From the NCBI GenBank assembly GCA_963718755.1, contig OY970376.1:2232001-2296000 (forward strand): DNA of 64,000 nt, written 5' to 3'. The notes beneath the pieces were generated by a model. It was not told the DNA's origin. It saw nothing but the letters and a program-made list of their open reading frames with translations, and did no database searches. The position numbers were made by a program, and so were the translations under genes. Positions 41,731-49,277 of this stretch are shown piece by piece; position 1 is the first letter of the stretch; the number at the start of each line of letters is the position of its first letter. The stretch comes from VRUE01 sp963718755 (GTDB taxonomy: Bacteria; Actinomycetota; Thermoleophilia; Solirubrobacterales; 70-9).

Positions 41731-42471
41731 ATGCCCGAATTCCTCGTCCTCCTCCTTGCCGCCTCGGCCACCGCGCTCGCGACCGGGCTCGGCGCGATTC
41801 CGGTCTTTCTCTTCGGCCGGCGGGCGGCGCGGGCGACGCCATTCCTGCTCGGCTTCGCCGCAGGGGTAATGGGAGTTGCCGCGGTCGCCGGTCTGCTCAT
41901 TCCGGCCTCCGAAGAAGGCTCGGTCGTCGCGGTTATCGCGGGGCTTGCGGTCGGCGTCGCATTTCTCGTCGTAGTCAGGAGGCGCTTCCATCCAGATGCC
42001 GGCTTCATGGGTCGCACTGGCCCCGGGGCGCGAACCTCCGCCCTCGTTTTCCTCGTCCTTCTCGTCCACAGCCTGCCGGAGGGGCTCGCGATCGGGACCG
42101 CCTTTGCCTCCGACCGGGCCGGGCTGAGCCTGTTCGTGATCCTCGCGATCGGGATCCAGAACATCCCCGAGGGGACCAGTGTCGCAATCCCGATGCAGGA
42201 GGCCGGCTTCAGCCGCGGCCGCCAGTTCTGGGCGGCGGTGGCGACCAGCGCACCGCAGCCGGTCGGCGCCCTGATCGCCTTCGGTGCGGTGGAGGAGGTG
42301 GGTGGCCTGCTGCCGTTCTCGTTCGCCTTTGCCGCCGGAGCGATGCTGGCGCTGATCGTGATCGAGATGCTGCCGAAGGCCTACGCCGGCTCGCGGCCGC
42401 TGGGGCCGAGCGCCGGCTTCGTCGTTGGGGCCGCGATCATGCTCGGACTGAGCTTCGCGCTCGGGGTCTGA
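41731..42471 (+). CDS. ZIP-family metal transporter
   Basis: A 246-residue polytopic ZIP protein (about eight helices). The metal-path motifs HSLPEGLAIG (His-Glu in TM4) and QNIPEGTSVAIP (Asn-Glu in TM5) are intact. Expected to bring Zn2+ or another divalent ion into the cytoplasm. It starts 55 nt upstream-divergent from the protease. Confidence 0.9.
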   Translation: MPEFLVLLLAASATALATGLGAIPVFLFGRRAARATPFLLGFAAGVMGVAAVAGLLIPASEEGSVVAVIAGLAVGVAFLVVVRRRFHPDAGFMGRTGPGARTSALVFLVLLVHSLPEGLAIGTAFASDRAGLSLFVILAIGIQNIPEGTSVAIPMQEAGFSRGRQFWAAVATSAPQPVGALIAFGAVEEVGGLLPFSFAFAAGAMLALIVIEMLPKAYAGSRPLGPSAGFVVGAAIMLGLSFALGV

Positions 42472-42535
42472 GCGTCGATCAGGTGAAAGCGACGACTCCC
42501 AGCGTCAGCATGGCAGCCGATCTCTACTTCGACGC

Positions 42536-43918
42536 TCAGAGCGTGGCGCTGGAGCGCTGGGATCCGAGCAGTGGCCAGGCCAGGGCTGCGGCGGCGAAGG
42601 AGATTGCGGCGGCGACTACGAGCACCGCCTCGAGTCCGCTGACTATGCCGGCGCGGGCGTCGAGGACACCACTTACGCGGTGGTGGAAGATCGCGCCGAG
42701 GCCGGCGATTCCGATCGCGATGCCGAGCTGGCGGAAGGTGTTGTTGATGCCGGAGGCGAGGCCGCTGCGCTCGACCGGCAACACGCTCACCATCGCCGCC
42801 GCCAGTGCCGGGCTGATCACCCCGATCGCCAGCCCGCCGACGAGGAGGCCGGGCAAGAGCACGGTCCAGTCGCTGCCGGTGTCGACCGAGCGCATCAGCA
42901 GCAGGGCAACCCCGATCAGCACCAGCCCGGTCGAGAGCGGAACGCGAAGCGGCCAGCGCCCGGTGAGGCGACCGGAGATCGGCGCGACGACGAAGAGGAC
43001 GAGCGTCAGAGGGAGGAGGCGAAGCCCGGTCGCGGTTGGCGAGAGGCCGAGGCCGTCCTGAAAGTAGATCGCCAGGAAGAGGAAGAGCGGGTAGAGCGCG
43101 ACCGATTGGGCGAACGCCACCAGGGCGGTTCCGGTGAAGGCCCGGATGCGGAAGAGGGACAGCGGCAGCATCGGCGCCTCGGCCCGCCGCTCAACGACCA
43201 GGAAGGCGATGGCGAGCGCGCCGGCCCCGACCAGCGAACCGGCTATCGCGGTGCTGCCCCAGCCTTCCTCGTTGCCGCGGATCAGCCCGTAGGTGGCGAG
43301 GAAGCAGGTGGCTCCGAAGGTCGCCATCCCGGCGAGGTCGAAGGGTCGCCGGACGTCCTCGCGGGACTCCGGTAGCGAGCGCACGGTCAGCCAGATCAGC
43401 AGGGCGCCGATCGGGAGATTGACCAGGAAGATCCAGCGCCAGGAGAGCTCGTCGGTCAGCACGCCACCCACGAGCGGCCCGATTGCCAGGGCAGCGCCGG
43501 TAATCGCGCCCCAGACGCCGAGCGCGAAGCCGCGCTCCTTCCCCTGGAACTCGTTGGCGAGCAGGGCAAGCGACGCGGCGAACATCGCCGCGGCGCCCAC
43601 ACCCTGGGCGCCGCGGGCTACGTCGAGGAGGGCAGCTGAGCTCGCCGCGGCGCAGATCGCCGAGCAGACGGTGAAGAAGACAAGCCCGCCGGCGAAGACT
43701 GCGCGCCGGCCAATCCGGTCCGCCAGCACCCCAGCACTGAGCAGCGTTGCGGCAAGCATCAGGGCGTAGGCATCGATCACCCACTGAAGCTCGCCGAAGC
43801 TCGCATCCAGGTCGCGACGGATGGCGGGCAGGGCGACGTTGACCACGGTCACGTCGAGCAGCAGCATCGCCGTCGCCGCTGAAACGACGACCAGGGTGGT
43901 CCAGCGCCCGCGGCTCAT
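42536..43918 (-). CDS. MFS drug transporter, DHA2 (EmrB/QacA) family
   Basis: A 460-residue transporter with 14 predicted helices. LLLDVTVVNVALPAI in TM1 (the D-x-T-(V/I)-V-N-V-A-L-P motif) and GVLADRIGRR (motif A) mark the DHA2 drug:proton antiporters. I chose ATG 43918 as start; the frame extends 15 codons upstream through a hairpin and is unlikely. Expected to export toxic compounds. Confidence 0.9.
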   Translation of the reverse strand: MSRGRWTTLVVVSAATAMLLLDVTVVNVALPAIRRDLDASFGELQWVIDAYALMLAATLLSAGVLADRIGRRAVFAGGLVFFTVCSAICAAASSAALLDVARGAQGVGAAAMFAASLALLANEFQGKERGFALGVWGAITGAALAIGPLVGGVLTDELSWRWIFLVNLPIGALLIWLTVRSLPESREDVRRPFDLAGMATFGATCFLATYGLIRGNEEGWGSTAIAGSLVGAGALAIAFLVVERRAEAPMLPLSLFRIRAFTGTALVAFAQSVALYPLFLFLAIYFQDGLGLSPTATGLRLLPLTLVLFVVAPISGRLTGRWPLRVPLSTGLVLIGVALLLMRSVDTGSDWTVLLPGLLVGGLAIGVISPALAAAMVSVLPVERSGLASGINNTFRQLGIAIGIAGLGAIFHHRVSGVLDARAGIVSGLEAVLVVAAAISFAAAALAWPLLGSQRSSATL

Positions 43919-43933
43919 CGCCCGCGGACTCTC

Positions 43934-43960
43934 CCAGATGCCGCCGGGAGCGGCATCTGG
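43934..43960. promoter_or_regulatory. 11-bp hairpin upstream of MFS gene
   Basis: CCAGATGCCGC (43934-43944) pairs with GCGGCATCTGG (43950-43960), 5-nt loop, 15 nt before the transporter start. Position suggests an operator or leader hairpin controlling the transporter. Confidence 0.5.
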
Positions 43961-44159
43961 CACCGATCGACGCTAGGGCCGGCCCTCCGCCATACCGGGC
44001 TCGTCGACGAACAGACGATTGGGCGTGGGATCCACCCCAGCCTGAGTGGCAAGAAGGACGTGCCAGACGACGAGTCCGCCTAGCCGGCTGGGTTGTGCGG
44101 AGTTTCCAGCTGGCGCCGCTGGGTATTCGCGAAGCGAACTAGCGAAGGAGGCGAGGCGG

Positions 44160-45251
44160 ATGGCGAGTCCCATGCTGGAGGACGCACGCAAGCTCAGCGA
44201 TTGGCGTCCACGGCTCGGGGTCGTTTCCGTCTACCTCCACTTCGACCCCGCCGACCGAGGCCGCGCTTGGCGGACCGAGCTGCGGAACGGGGTCGACGGG
44301 GTCCTGAAATCCACTAAGGACGCCGACCATGAGCACAAGGTTGCGCTGCGCGAGACTGCGAGACGGTTGCTCGAGCGCTTTGAGACGAAAGACGTACGGC
44401 CGCCGCCACGCGGCGAAGCCGGCTTCCTCGAGGTGAGCAGGGAGGTTGGAAGCGAACGCTGGTGGGAGACCGGTGTGGCACCCGCAAGTTCGACTGTCCT
44501 GCTTGCCGACCAGCCCGCAGTAGTACAGCTTGTCGACCTCTGTCATCGCACCCGAGGGTGCGGCGTCGCCCTCGTTTCCGCGGAGAGGGTGCGCCTGCTC
44601 CGCTTCGATGCCGGCGACCTCGAGCAGGTCGAGGAATGGGAGTTGAGCATCACCAGCGGCGATTGGCGCGAGCGCAAGTCTCGAAGCAGTCCCGACCCCT
44701 CGCGTGCCCAGGGGGTCAGCTCCTCCGGGCACGATCAGTACGACGAGCGCCTCGAGCACAACCGCCGTCGCTTTCTGGCCGAGTGCGGGCACCTCACCGG
44801 CGAGCGACTGAAGGAGCTGGGGTTGGGAGCGGTTCTCTATTTCGGGTTGCCGCCTGAGGTTGCGGGCTTTTGCGCTGGGCTCACCTCGATACCGCTCCAA
44901 GCCGAGCTCGGCACTGAGACCGACCTCATTTCGGCGCCGACGGGCCAACTGGTCGATGAGGTCTCAGCCGCCGTCGAGAGAGTGGTCGGTGAACGCGAGC
45001 GCCAGGTTGTGGAGCGCGCGCTCGAGCAGGCCCACGGAGGCAGCCGCGGTGCCACGGGCCTGCAGGAGACGATGGAGGCGCTCGGCGAAGGGCGGGTCGA
45101 GCACGTCGCCTTCGACCCGGCGATCGGCGCTCCGGCCGAGGCGCTGGTCCGCAGCGCCCTGGCGGGCGGCAGCGAGGTCACGGTCGTCGGTAACGGCAGC
45201 GCCGAGCTGCTCGCGCCGGCCGAGGGCGTAGCTGCGATTCTTCGCTACTGA
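44160..45251 (+). CDS. baeRF/Vms1-like peptidyl-tRNA release factor family protein
   Basis: A 363-residue protein resembling bacterial archaeo-eukaryotic-type release factors (baeRF/VLRF1): an N-terminal domain (VVSVYLHFDPADRGRAWRTEL), a central domain with LVSAERVRLLRFD, then SGHDQYDERLEHNRRRFL and a C-terminal AGLTSIPLQAE... GEGRVEHVAF. Eukaryotic Vms1 cleaves peptidyl-tRNA on stalled ribosomes. The start is ATG 44160 with AAGGAGG. Whether it is catalytically active cannot be seen. Confidence 0.65.
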   Translation: MASPMLEDARKLSDWRPRLGVVSVYLHFDPADRGRAWRTELRNGVDGVLKSTKDADHEHKVALRETARRLLERFETKDVRPPPRGEAGFLEVSREVGSERWWETGVAPASSTVLLADQPAVVQLVDLCHRTRGCGVALVSAERVRLLRFDAGDLEQVEEWELSITSGDWRERKSRSSPDPSRAQGVSSSGHDQYDERLEHNRRRFLAECGHLTGERLKELGLGAVLYFGLPPEVAGFCAGLTSIPLQAELGTETDLISAPTGQLVDEVSAAVERVVGERERQVVERALEQAHGGSRGATGLQETMEALGEGRVEHVAFDPAIGAPAEALVRSALAGGSEVTVVGNGSAELLAPAEGVAAILRY

Positions 45252-45284
45252 CATGGAGAAGCCACCCGCTGTGAAGCAGTTGCC

Positions 45285-46049
45285 GTGAGCAAGGGATCGC
45301 GCGAGGACGCGGCGGCGGTGCGGGCAACGGTGCGCGGCCGGGTGCAGGACGTCGGTTATCGCGACGCGACGCTTCGGCACGCCCGTGATGCCGGCGTGAT
45401 GGGCTGGGTGCGGAACGGAGGGGACGGCGGGGTGCTGGTGCACGCCGAGGGACCCGAGGACGCTGTCGAGGAGTTGATCGTGTTCTTGAACGAGGGTCCG
45501 CCTGGCGCCCGGGTCGTCGAGGTCGCGGTCGAATCCGTCAAGGCCGAGGGCCACGAGCAGTTCGCGATCCGCGGCCTCAGCGCAGGTGCCTTCGTCGTCC
45601 AGGAGCACGCCGCCACCGCCCGTCACTTCGACCTGCGCCTGGAGGTCGACGGGGTGATGCGCTCGTGGGCGGTACCGAAGGGCCCCTCGATGGACCCCGC
45701 GGTCAAGCGTCTGGCGGTGGGGGTCGACGATCACGCGATCTCGCACAACGAGTTCGAGGGCGCGACCGACGGGGGCGGCGTGATCGTCTGGGATCGCGGC
45801 CACTACGAGCAGGGTGGCCGGGTTGCCTGGCCCGAGGCGATCGACCGTGGGCACGCCGTTTTCGTCCTGCATGGCGACAAGCTCAACGGCGGATTTGCTC
45901 TGCAGCGCACCCGTCCCGGCGAGAAGCCCCAGTGGCTGCTGATCAAGCGGCGCGACGAGTACGCGCGGCCGGGCTCGGATGTGGTCGCCGAACAGTCGCA
46001 CTCGGTGCTCAGCGGCCGCACGCTCGACGAGCTTCTCCCGGACAGCTGA
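45285..46049 (+). CDS. Acylphosphatase fused to LigD-type 3'-phosphoesterase
   Basis: A 254-residue two-domain protein. Residues 12-97 are an acylphosphatase: GRVQDVGYRD with the catalytic Arg26, and WVRN with Asn44. Residues 102-235 are a polymerase-ligase phosphoesterase (LigD PE) domain: EHAATARHFDLRLEVDG (His108, His114, Asp116, Glu120), WAVPKGPS, KRLAVGVDDH (His150) and LLIKRRDEYA. PE domains remove 3'-phosphates or ribonucleotides from DNA ends in bacterial NHEJ. It starts with GTG 33 nt after the release-factor gene and is followed by an Ogt gene. Confidence 0.9.
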   Translation: MSKGSREDAAAVRATVRGRVQDVGYRDATLRHARDAGVMGWVRNGGDGGVLVHAEGPEDAVEELIVFLNEGPPGARVVEVAVESVKAEGHEQFAIRGLSAGAFVVQEHAATARHFDLRLEVDGVMRSWAVPKGPSMDPAVKRLAVGVDDHAISHNEFEGATDGGGVIVWDRGHYEQGGRVAWPEAIDRGHAVFVLHGDKLNGGFALQRTRPGEKPQWLLIKRRDEYARPGSDVVAEQSHSVLSGRTLDELLPDS

Positions 46050-46107
46050 CCCTGATCTCACGTTTCGTCGGGTGCCGACCGTTCTATTTGGGACGGTGCG
46101 GAAGCCC

Positions 46108-46662
46108 ATGAGCGACAACCAACTCACATGGACGATTTACGAGGGCCGGCTGGGGCCGCTGACGGTGATCGCCAGTCCGGCCGGGGTGAGGAACGTTCAC
46201 TTCCCGGGCCGCTCCCGGCGGCTGGAGGAGAGCGCGCAGCGCCCGATGCCGGGTGTCGTCGACCAGCTAGACGACTACTTCGCCGGCAAGCGCGAGGCCT
46301 TCGATCTCGATCTGGATTTACACGGGACCCCGCTGCAGAAGCGTGTCTGGGAGCGATTGCTGGAGATCCCCTACGGCGCCACAACCACCTACGGCGAGTT
46401 GGCAGGACGTATCGACGACTCCTTCTATCCAGACGGCCTTGAGCCCTACAAGCGGGCGCGGCTCGTTGGCGCAACGGTCGGTCAAACCCCAACCCCGATC
46501 CTCGTACCCTGCCACCGGGTGATCGGCGCCGACGGCTCCTTGACCGGATACGGCGGTGGCCTACAGCGAAAGCAGGTGCTCCTCGAGCTCGAGAGCCGTG
46601 CTGCCGGAGGGCGGGCGCCGGGGCACGGCCAGAACGGTCAGCTGACGATGCTTTCGGGGTAG
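46108..46662 (+). CDS. ogt: Methylated-DNA-protein cysteine methyltransferase
   Basis: A 184-residue O6-alkylguanine-DNA alkyltransferase. The acceptor Cys is in LVPCHRVIGADG, with VWERLLEIPYGATTTYGELA upstream (helix-turn-helix that flips the base). It transfers the alkyl group onto itself in a single suicide reaction. It lies 58 nt after the acylphosphatase-PE gene, making a small DNA-repair cluster. Confidence 0.92.
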   Translation: MSDNQLTWTIYEGRLGPLTVIASPAGVRNVHFPGRSRRLEESAQRPMPGVVDQLDDYFAGKREAFDLDLDLHGTPLQKRVWERLLEIPYGATTTYGELAGRIDDSFYPDGLEPYKRARLVGATVGQTPTPILVPCHRVIGADGSLTGYGGGLQRKQVLLELESRAAGGRAPGHGQNGQLTMLSG

Positions 46663-46687
46663 CGAGCGGACTGAGAGGCTTATCGCG

Positions 46688-48574
46688 ATGAGCGACTCAC
46701 CGCCGCGGCCTACTTCGGAAGGGCGGACCGCTTGGGCGCGCAGCCTGCAGACGCCGCTGCGTGAGTTCCTCGCGACGGAGACGGGGGGCGCCAGCGTGCT
46801 GCTGGCCGCCGCGGTGGCGGCGATGGCTTGGGCCAACGTCGACTTCTCCTCCTATGAGAGCGTCTGGCACACGGAGCTCTCGATCCAGGTCGGCGACTCG
46901 GGGATCTCCCAGGACCTGCGCGAGTGGATCAACAACGGGCTGATGGCCTTTTTCTTCTTCGTCGTCGGACTCGAGGTGCGGCGCGAGTTCGACCTCGGCG
47001 AGCTGCGCGAGCGTCGCCGCCTCGCCCTGCCGGTGCTGGCGGCGCTGGGCGGGATGGCCGTGCCGGTCGCGATCTACCTGGCTTTCAACGGAGGTGAGGG
47101 CTCGGCGGCTGGGTGGGGGGTGGCGATGTCGACCGATACCGCGTTCGCCCTGGGGATGCTGGCCCTGGTCGGGCCGCGATTCCCCGATCGCCTGCGCGCC
47201 TTCATGCTGACGATCATCGTCGTCGACGACGTGATCGCGCTGCTCGTCATCGCGATCGCCTACAGCAGCGACGTTGCCGTTGGGCCGCTGCTGATCGCCG
47301 CGGGGGTCTTCGGCCTGATCCTCCTCGCTCGCGTCGCCGGGATTCGCCAGGGCCTCGTCTACTTCATCCTCGCCGCCGTCATCTGGGTGGCGCTGTTCGA
47401 GTCGGGTGTCGATCCGGTCGTGGTGGGTCTGGTCGTCGGCCTGATCGCCTGGGCATACCCGGCGGGGCGCGGCGAGCTGGAGCGGGCGTCGGACCTGTTT
47501 CGCCGCTTCCGCGAACAACCGACGCCGGAGCTGGCTCGCTCGGTTCGTGGTGGCCTGCAGGAGGCGGTCTCGCCAAACGCGCGGTTGCTCCACCTCTACC
47601 ACCCGTGGACGAGCTACGTGATCGTGCCGTTGTTTGCCTTAGCCAACATCGGCGTCGCGATCGACGGCGACTTCCTCGCGCAGGCGTACTCCTCGCCGAT
47701 AACGCTCGGGATCATCTGCGCCTATGTGCTCGGCAAGCCGGTGGGCGTGGTCGGCGTCTCCTGGCTGGTGACGAAGCTGAGCGGGGGGCGGCTGCGGCCG
47801 CCGGTCGGCTGGGCTGCCACGGTTGGGGGCGGTGCGATCGCCGGGATCGGTTTCACGGTCTCGCTGCTGATCGCGACGCTGGCCTTCGAGGGAGCCGATC
47901 TGGAGGAGGCAAAGCTCGGCGTGCTCAGCGCCGCGCTCTGCGCCTCGGCCCTGGCCTGGCTGGTTTTCCGCGCCACCGCCATGCTTCCTCGCCGCGCCCG
48001 CATCCAGGCGCTGCTGGGCGGCTCGGAGACGGTCCCCGACCTCGCCGTGCCGGTCGATCCCGATCGCGACCACATCCGGGGGCCGGTCGAGGCGCCGGTG
48101 ACGGTCCTCGAGTACGGCGACCTCGAGTGCCCCTACTGCGGCAAGGCCGAGCCGGTCCTGCGCGAGCTGCTCGCCGACTTCGGCGACGTCCGCTACGTCT
48201 GGCGTCACCTGCCGCTCTCCGACGTCCACCCACACGCCCAGCTTGCGGCAGAGGCTTCCGAGGCGGCGGCGGCCCAGGGCGCGTTCTGGGAGATGCACGA
48301 CCTGCTGCTCGAACGCCAGGACGACCTGCGGCCCAGCGACCTGCTGACCTATGCCGAGCAGCTCGGCCTCGACCTCAATCGCTTCGAGGACGAGCTCCGC
48401 CGCCATGTCCATGCGCCGCGGGTCGAGGAAGACGTCGACTCGGCCGACATCAGCGGCGTCACCGGCACGCCGACCTTCTTCGTCAACGGGAAACGGCACG
48501 AAGGCGCCTACGACATCGCCTCGCTCTCTGCTGCGGTGAAGGCAGCCGGCGCCCGCTCCGCGATAACGCCTTAG
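46688..48574 (+). CDS. nhaA: NhaA-type Na+/H+ antiporter fused to DsbA-like thioredoxin domain
   Basis: A 628-residue protein. Residues about 20-430 are NhaA: SIQVGDSG, GLMAFFFFVVGLEVRREF, and IIVVDDVIALLVIAIAY with the paired Asp residues needed for ion binding. Residues about 455-625 are a thioredoxin/DsbA module with CPYC (Cys481, Cys484) and GVTGTPTFFVNG. This fusion is known in actinobacteria; the thioredoxin part is likely cytoplasmic or regulatory by topology of the antiporter. Confidence 0.9.
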   Translation: MSDSPPRPTSEGRTAWARSLQTPLREFLATETGGASVLLAAAVAAMAWANVDFSSYESVWHTELSIQVGDSGISQDLREWINNGLMAFFFFVVGLEVRREFDLGELRERRRLALPVLAALGGMAVPVAIYLAFNGGEGSAAGWGVAMSTDTAFALGMLALVGPRFPDRLRAFMLTIIVVDDVIALLVIAIAYSSDVAVGPLLIAAGVFGLILLARVAGIRQGLVYFILAAVIWVALFESGVDPVVVGLVVGLIAWAYPAGRGELERASDLFRRFREQPTPELARSVRGGLQEAVSPNARLLHLYHPWTSYVIVPLFALANIGVAIDGDFLAQAYSSPITLGIICAYVLGKPVGVVGVSWLVTKLSGGRLRPPVGWAATVGGGAIAGIGFTVSLLIATLAFEGADLEEAKLGVLSAALCASALAWLVFRATAMLPRRARIQALLGGSETVPDLAVPVDPDRDHIRGPVEAPVTVLEYGDLECPYCGKAEPVLRELLADFGDVRYVWRHLPLSDVHPHAQLAAEASEAAAAQGAFWEMHDLLLERQDDLRPSDLLTYAEQLGLDLNRFEDELRRHVHAPRVEEDVDSADISGVTGTPTFFVNGKRHEGAYDIASLSAAVKAAGARSAITP

Positions 48575-49188
48575 GAGGGTCTACTGGCGCGCCGCCAGGC
48601 TTGCTCGGTCTGCTTCAGGAGCGCCGGGTAGACGATCCAATGCCGGAACGGCTTGATCAGCGCCATGTATCCCTTCCCGAAGGCGCCTCGCGGCTTGACG
48701 TAGACGGCCATCTGTCCCCGGTACCGGTCTTCGCCCTCCTCGACCCAGGCCAGGTGCATCGCCGCGTGGACGGTCCGGTTCGACAGCTCGGCGGCGAACT
48801 CGTCGTCGGTGAGATAGAGGGGCACGAAAGGGAGCGAGCCGAAATCCAGATCCGCCACCGTGTTGCGCAGGTCGTCCGGCAGTCGCTCGGCCAACGACGT
48901 TTCGCTGGTGCCGGGGATCGGCAGATTTCCGGCGCCATCGCCGGTGGGCGTCGAAATGCTGCCGAGGTCGAACAGTCTGCCGAGCCGATCGCGGACACGC
49001 CAGAGGACGCGGGTCGGGAGGGAGCTCGAGTTGGCCGGGTCGGAGGAGGCCATCAGGCCGAGCAGTGCCGGGAAGTCCTCGGCGCCGCCAGGGGTGGGGA
49101 GCGCCCAGACGTCCTCGAGGATGAAATCCGGGGCGATCTCGCGGATCCGCCAGGGTCGGGATTCGTGTGCTGAGTTCGGGAGCCTCAT
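48571..49188 (-). CDS. DUF2867 family protein
   Basis: A 205-residue protein with WALPTPGGAEDFPALLGLM at the N terminus, RDRLGRLFDL mid-chain and FGKGYMALIKPFRHWIVYPALL at the C terminus, as in DUF2867 proteins, often found fused to or beside SDR-like proteins. Start ATG 49188 was preferred; a GTG-less extension to 49215 is possible. Convergent with NhaA (4-nt overlap of ends). Confidence 0.75.
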   Translation of the reverse strand: MRLPNSAHESRPWRIREIAPDFILEDVWALPTPGGAEDFPALLGLMASSDPANSSSLPTRVLWRVRDRLGRLFDLGSISTPTGDGAGNLPIPGTSETSLAERLPDDLRNTVADLDFGSLPFVPLYLTDDEFAAELSNRTVHAAMHLAWVEEGEDRYRGQMAVYVKPRGAFGKGYMALIKPFRHWIVYPALLKQTEQAWRRASRPS

Positions 49189-49245
49189 GGCTTTCGGGGT
49201 CAAGCGATGCGGCATGGACGCTAGCTGGCCGGCGCGCTATCCTGT

Positions 49246-49276
49246 TCTAAGACTAACTACAGAAATTGGACTTAGA
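49246..49276 (+). promoter_or_regulatory. Inverted repeat upstream of lon
   Basis: TCTAAG (49246-49251) and CTTAGA (49271-49276) with 19 nt between, in an unusually AT-rich leader ending at the lon ATG. It could bind a heat-shock regulator, but it does not match HAIR or CIRCE exactly. Confidence 0.3.
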
Positions 49277-49277
49277 C

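Noticed and set aside
45253..45288. 11-codon leader peptide before the acylphosphatase fusion
   Set aside because: It ends overlapping the GTG start, but such short frames are expected by chance and no control codons stand out.
47113..49173. 686-codon plus-strand frame overlapping NhaA
   Set aside because: Arg/Gly-rich shadow of the NhaA frame.
49246..49276. HAIR or CIRCE element at lon
   Set aside because: The arms (TCTAAG/CTTAGA) do not match either consensus; kept only as a generic inverted repeat.
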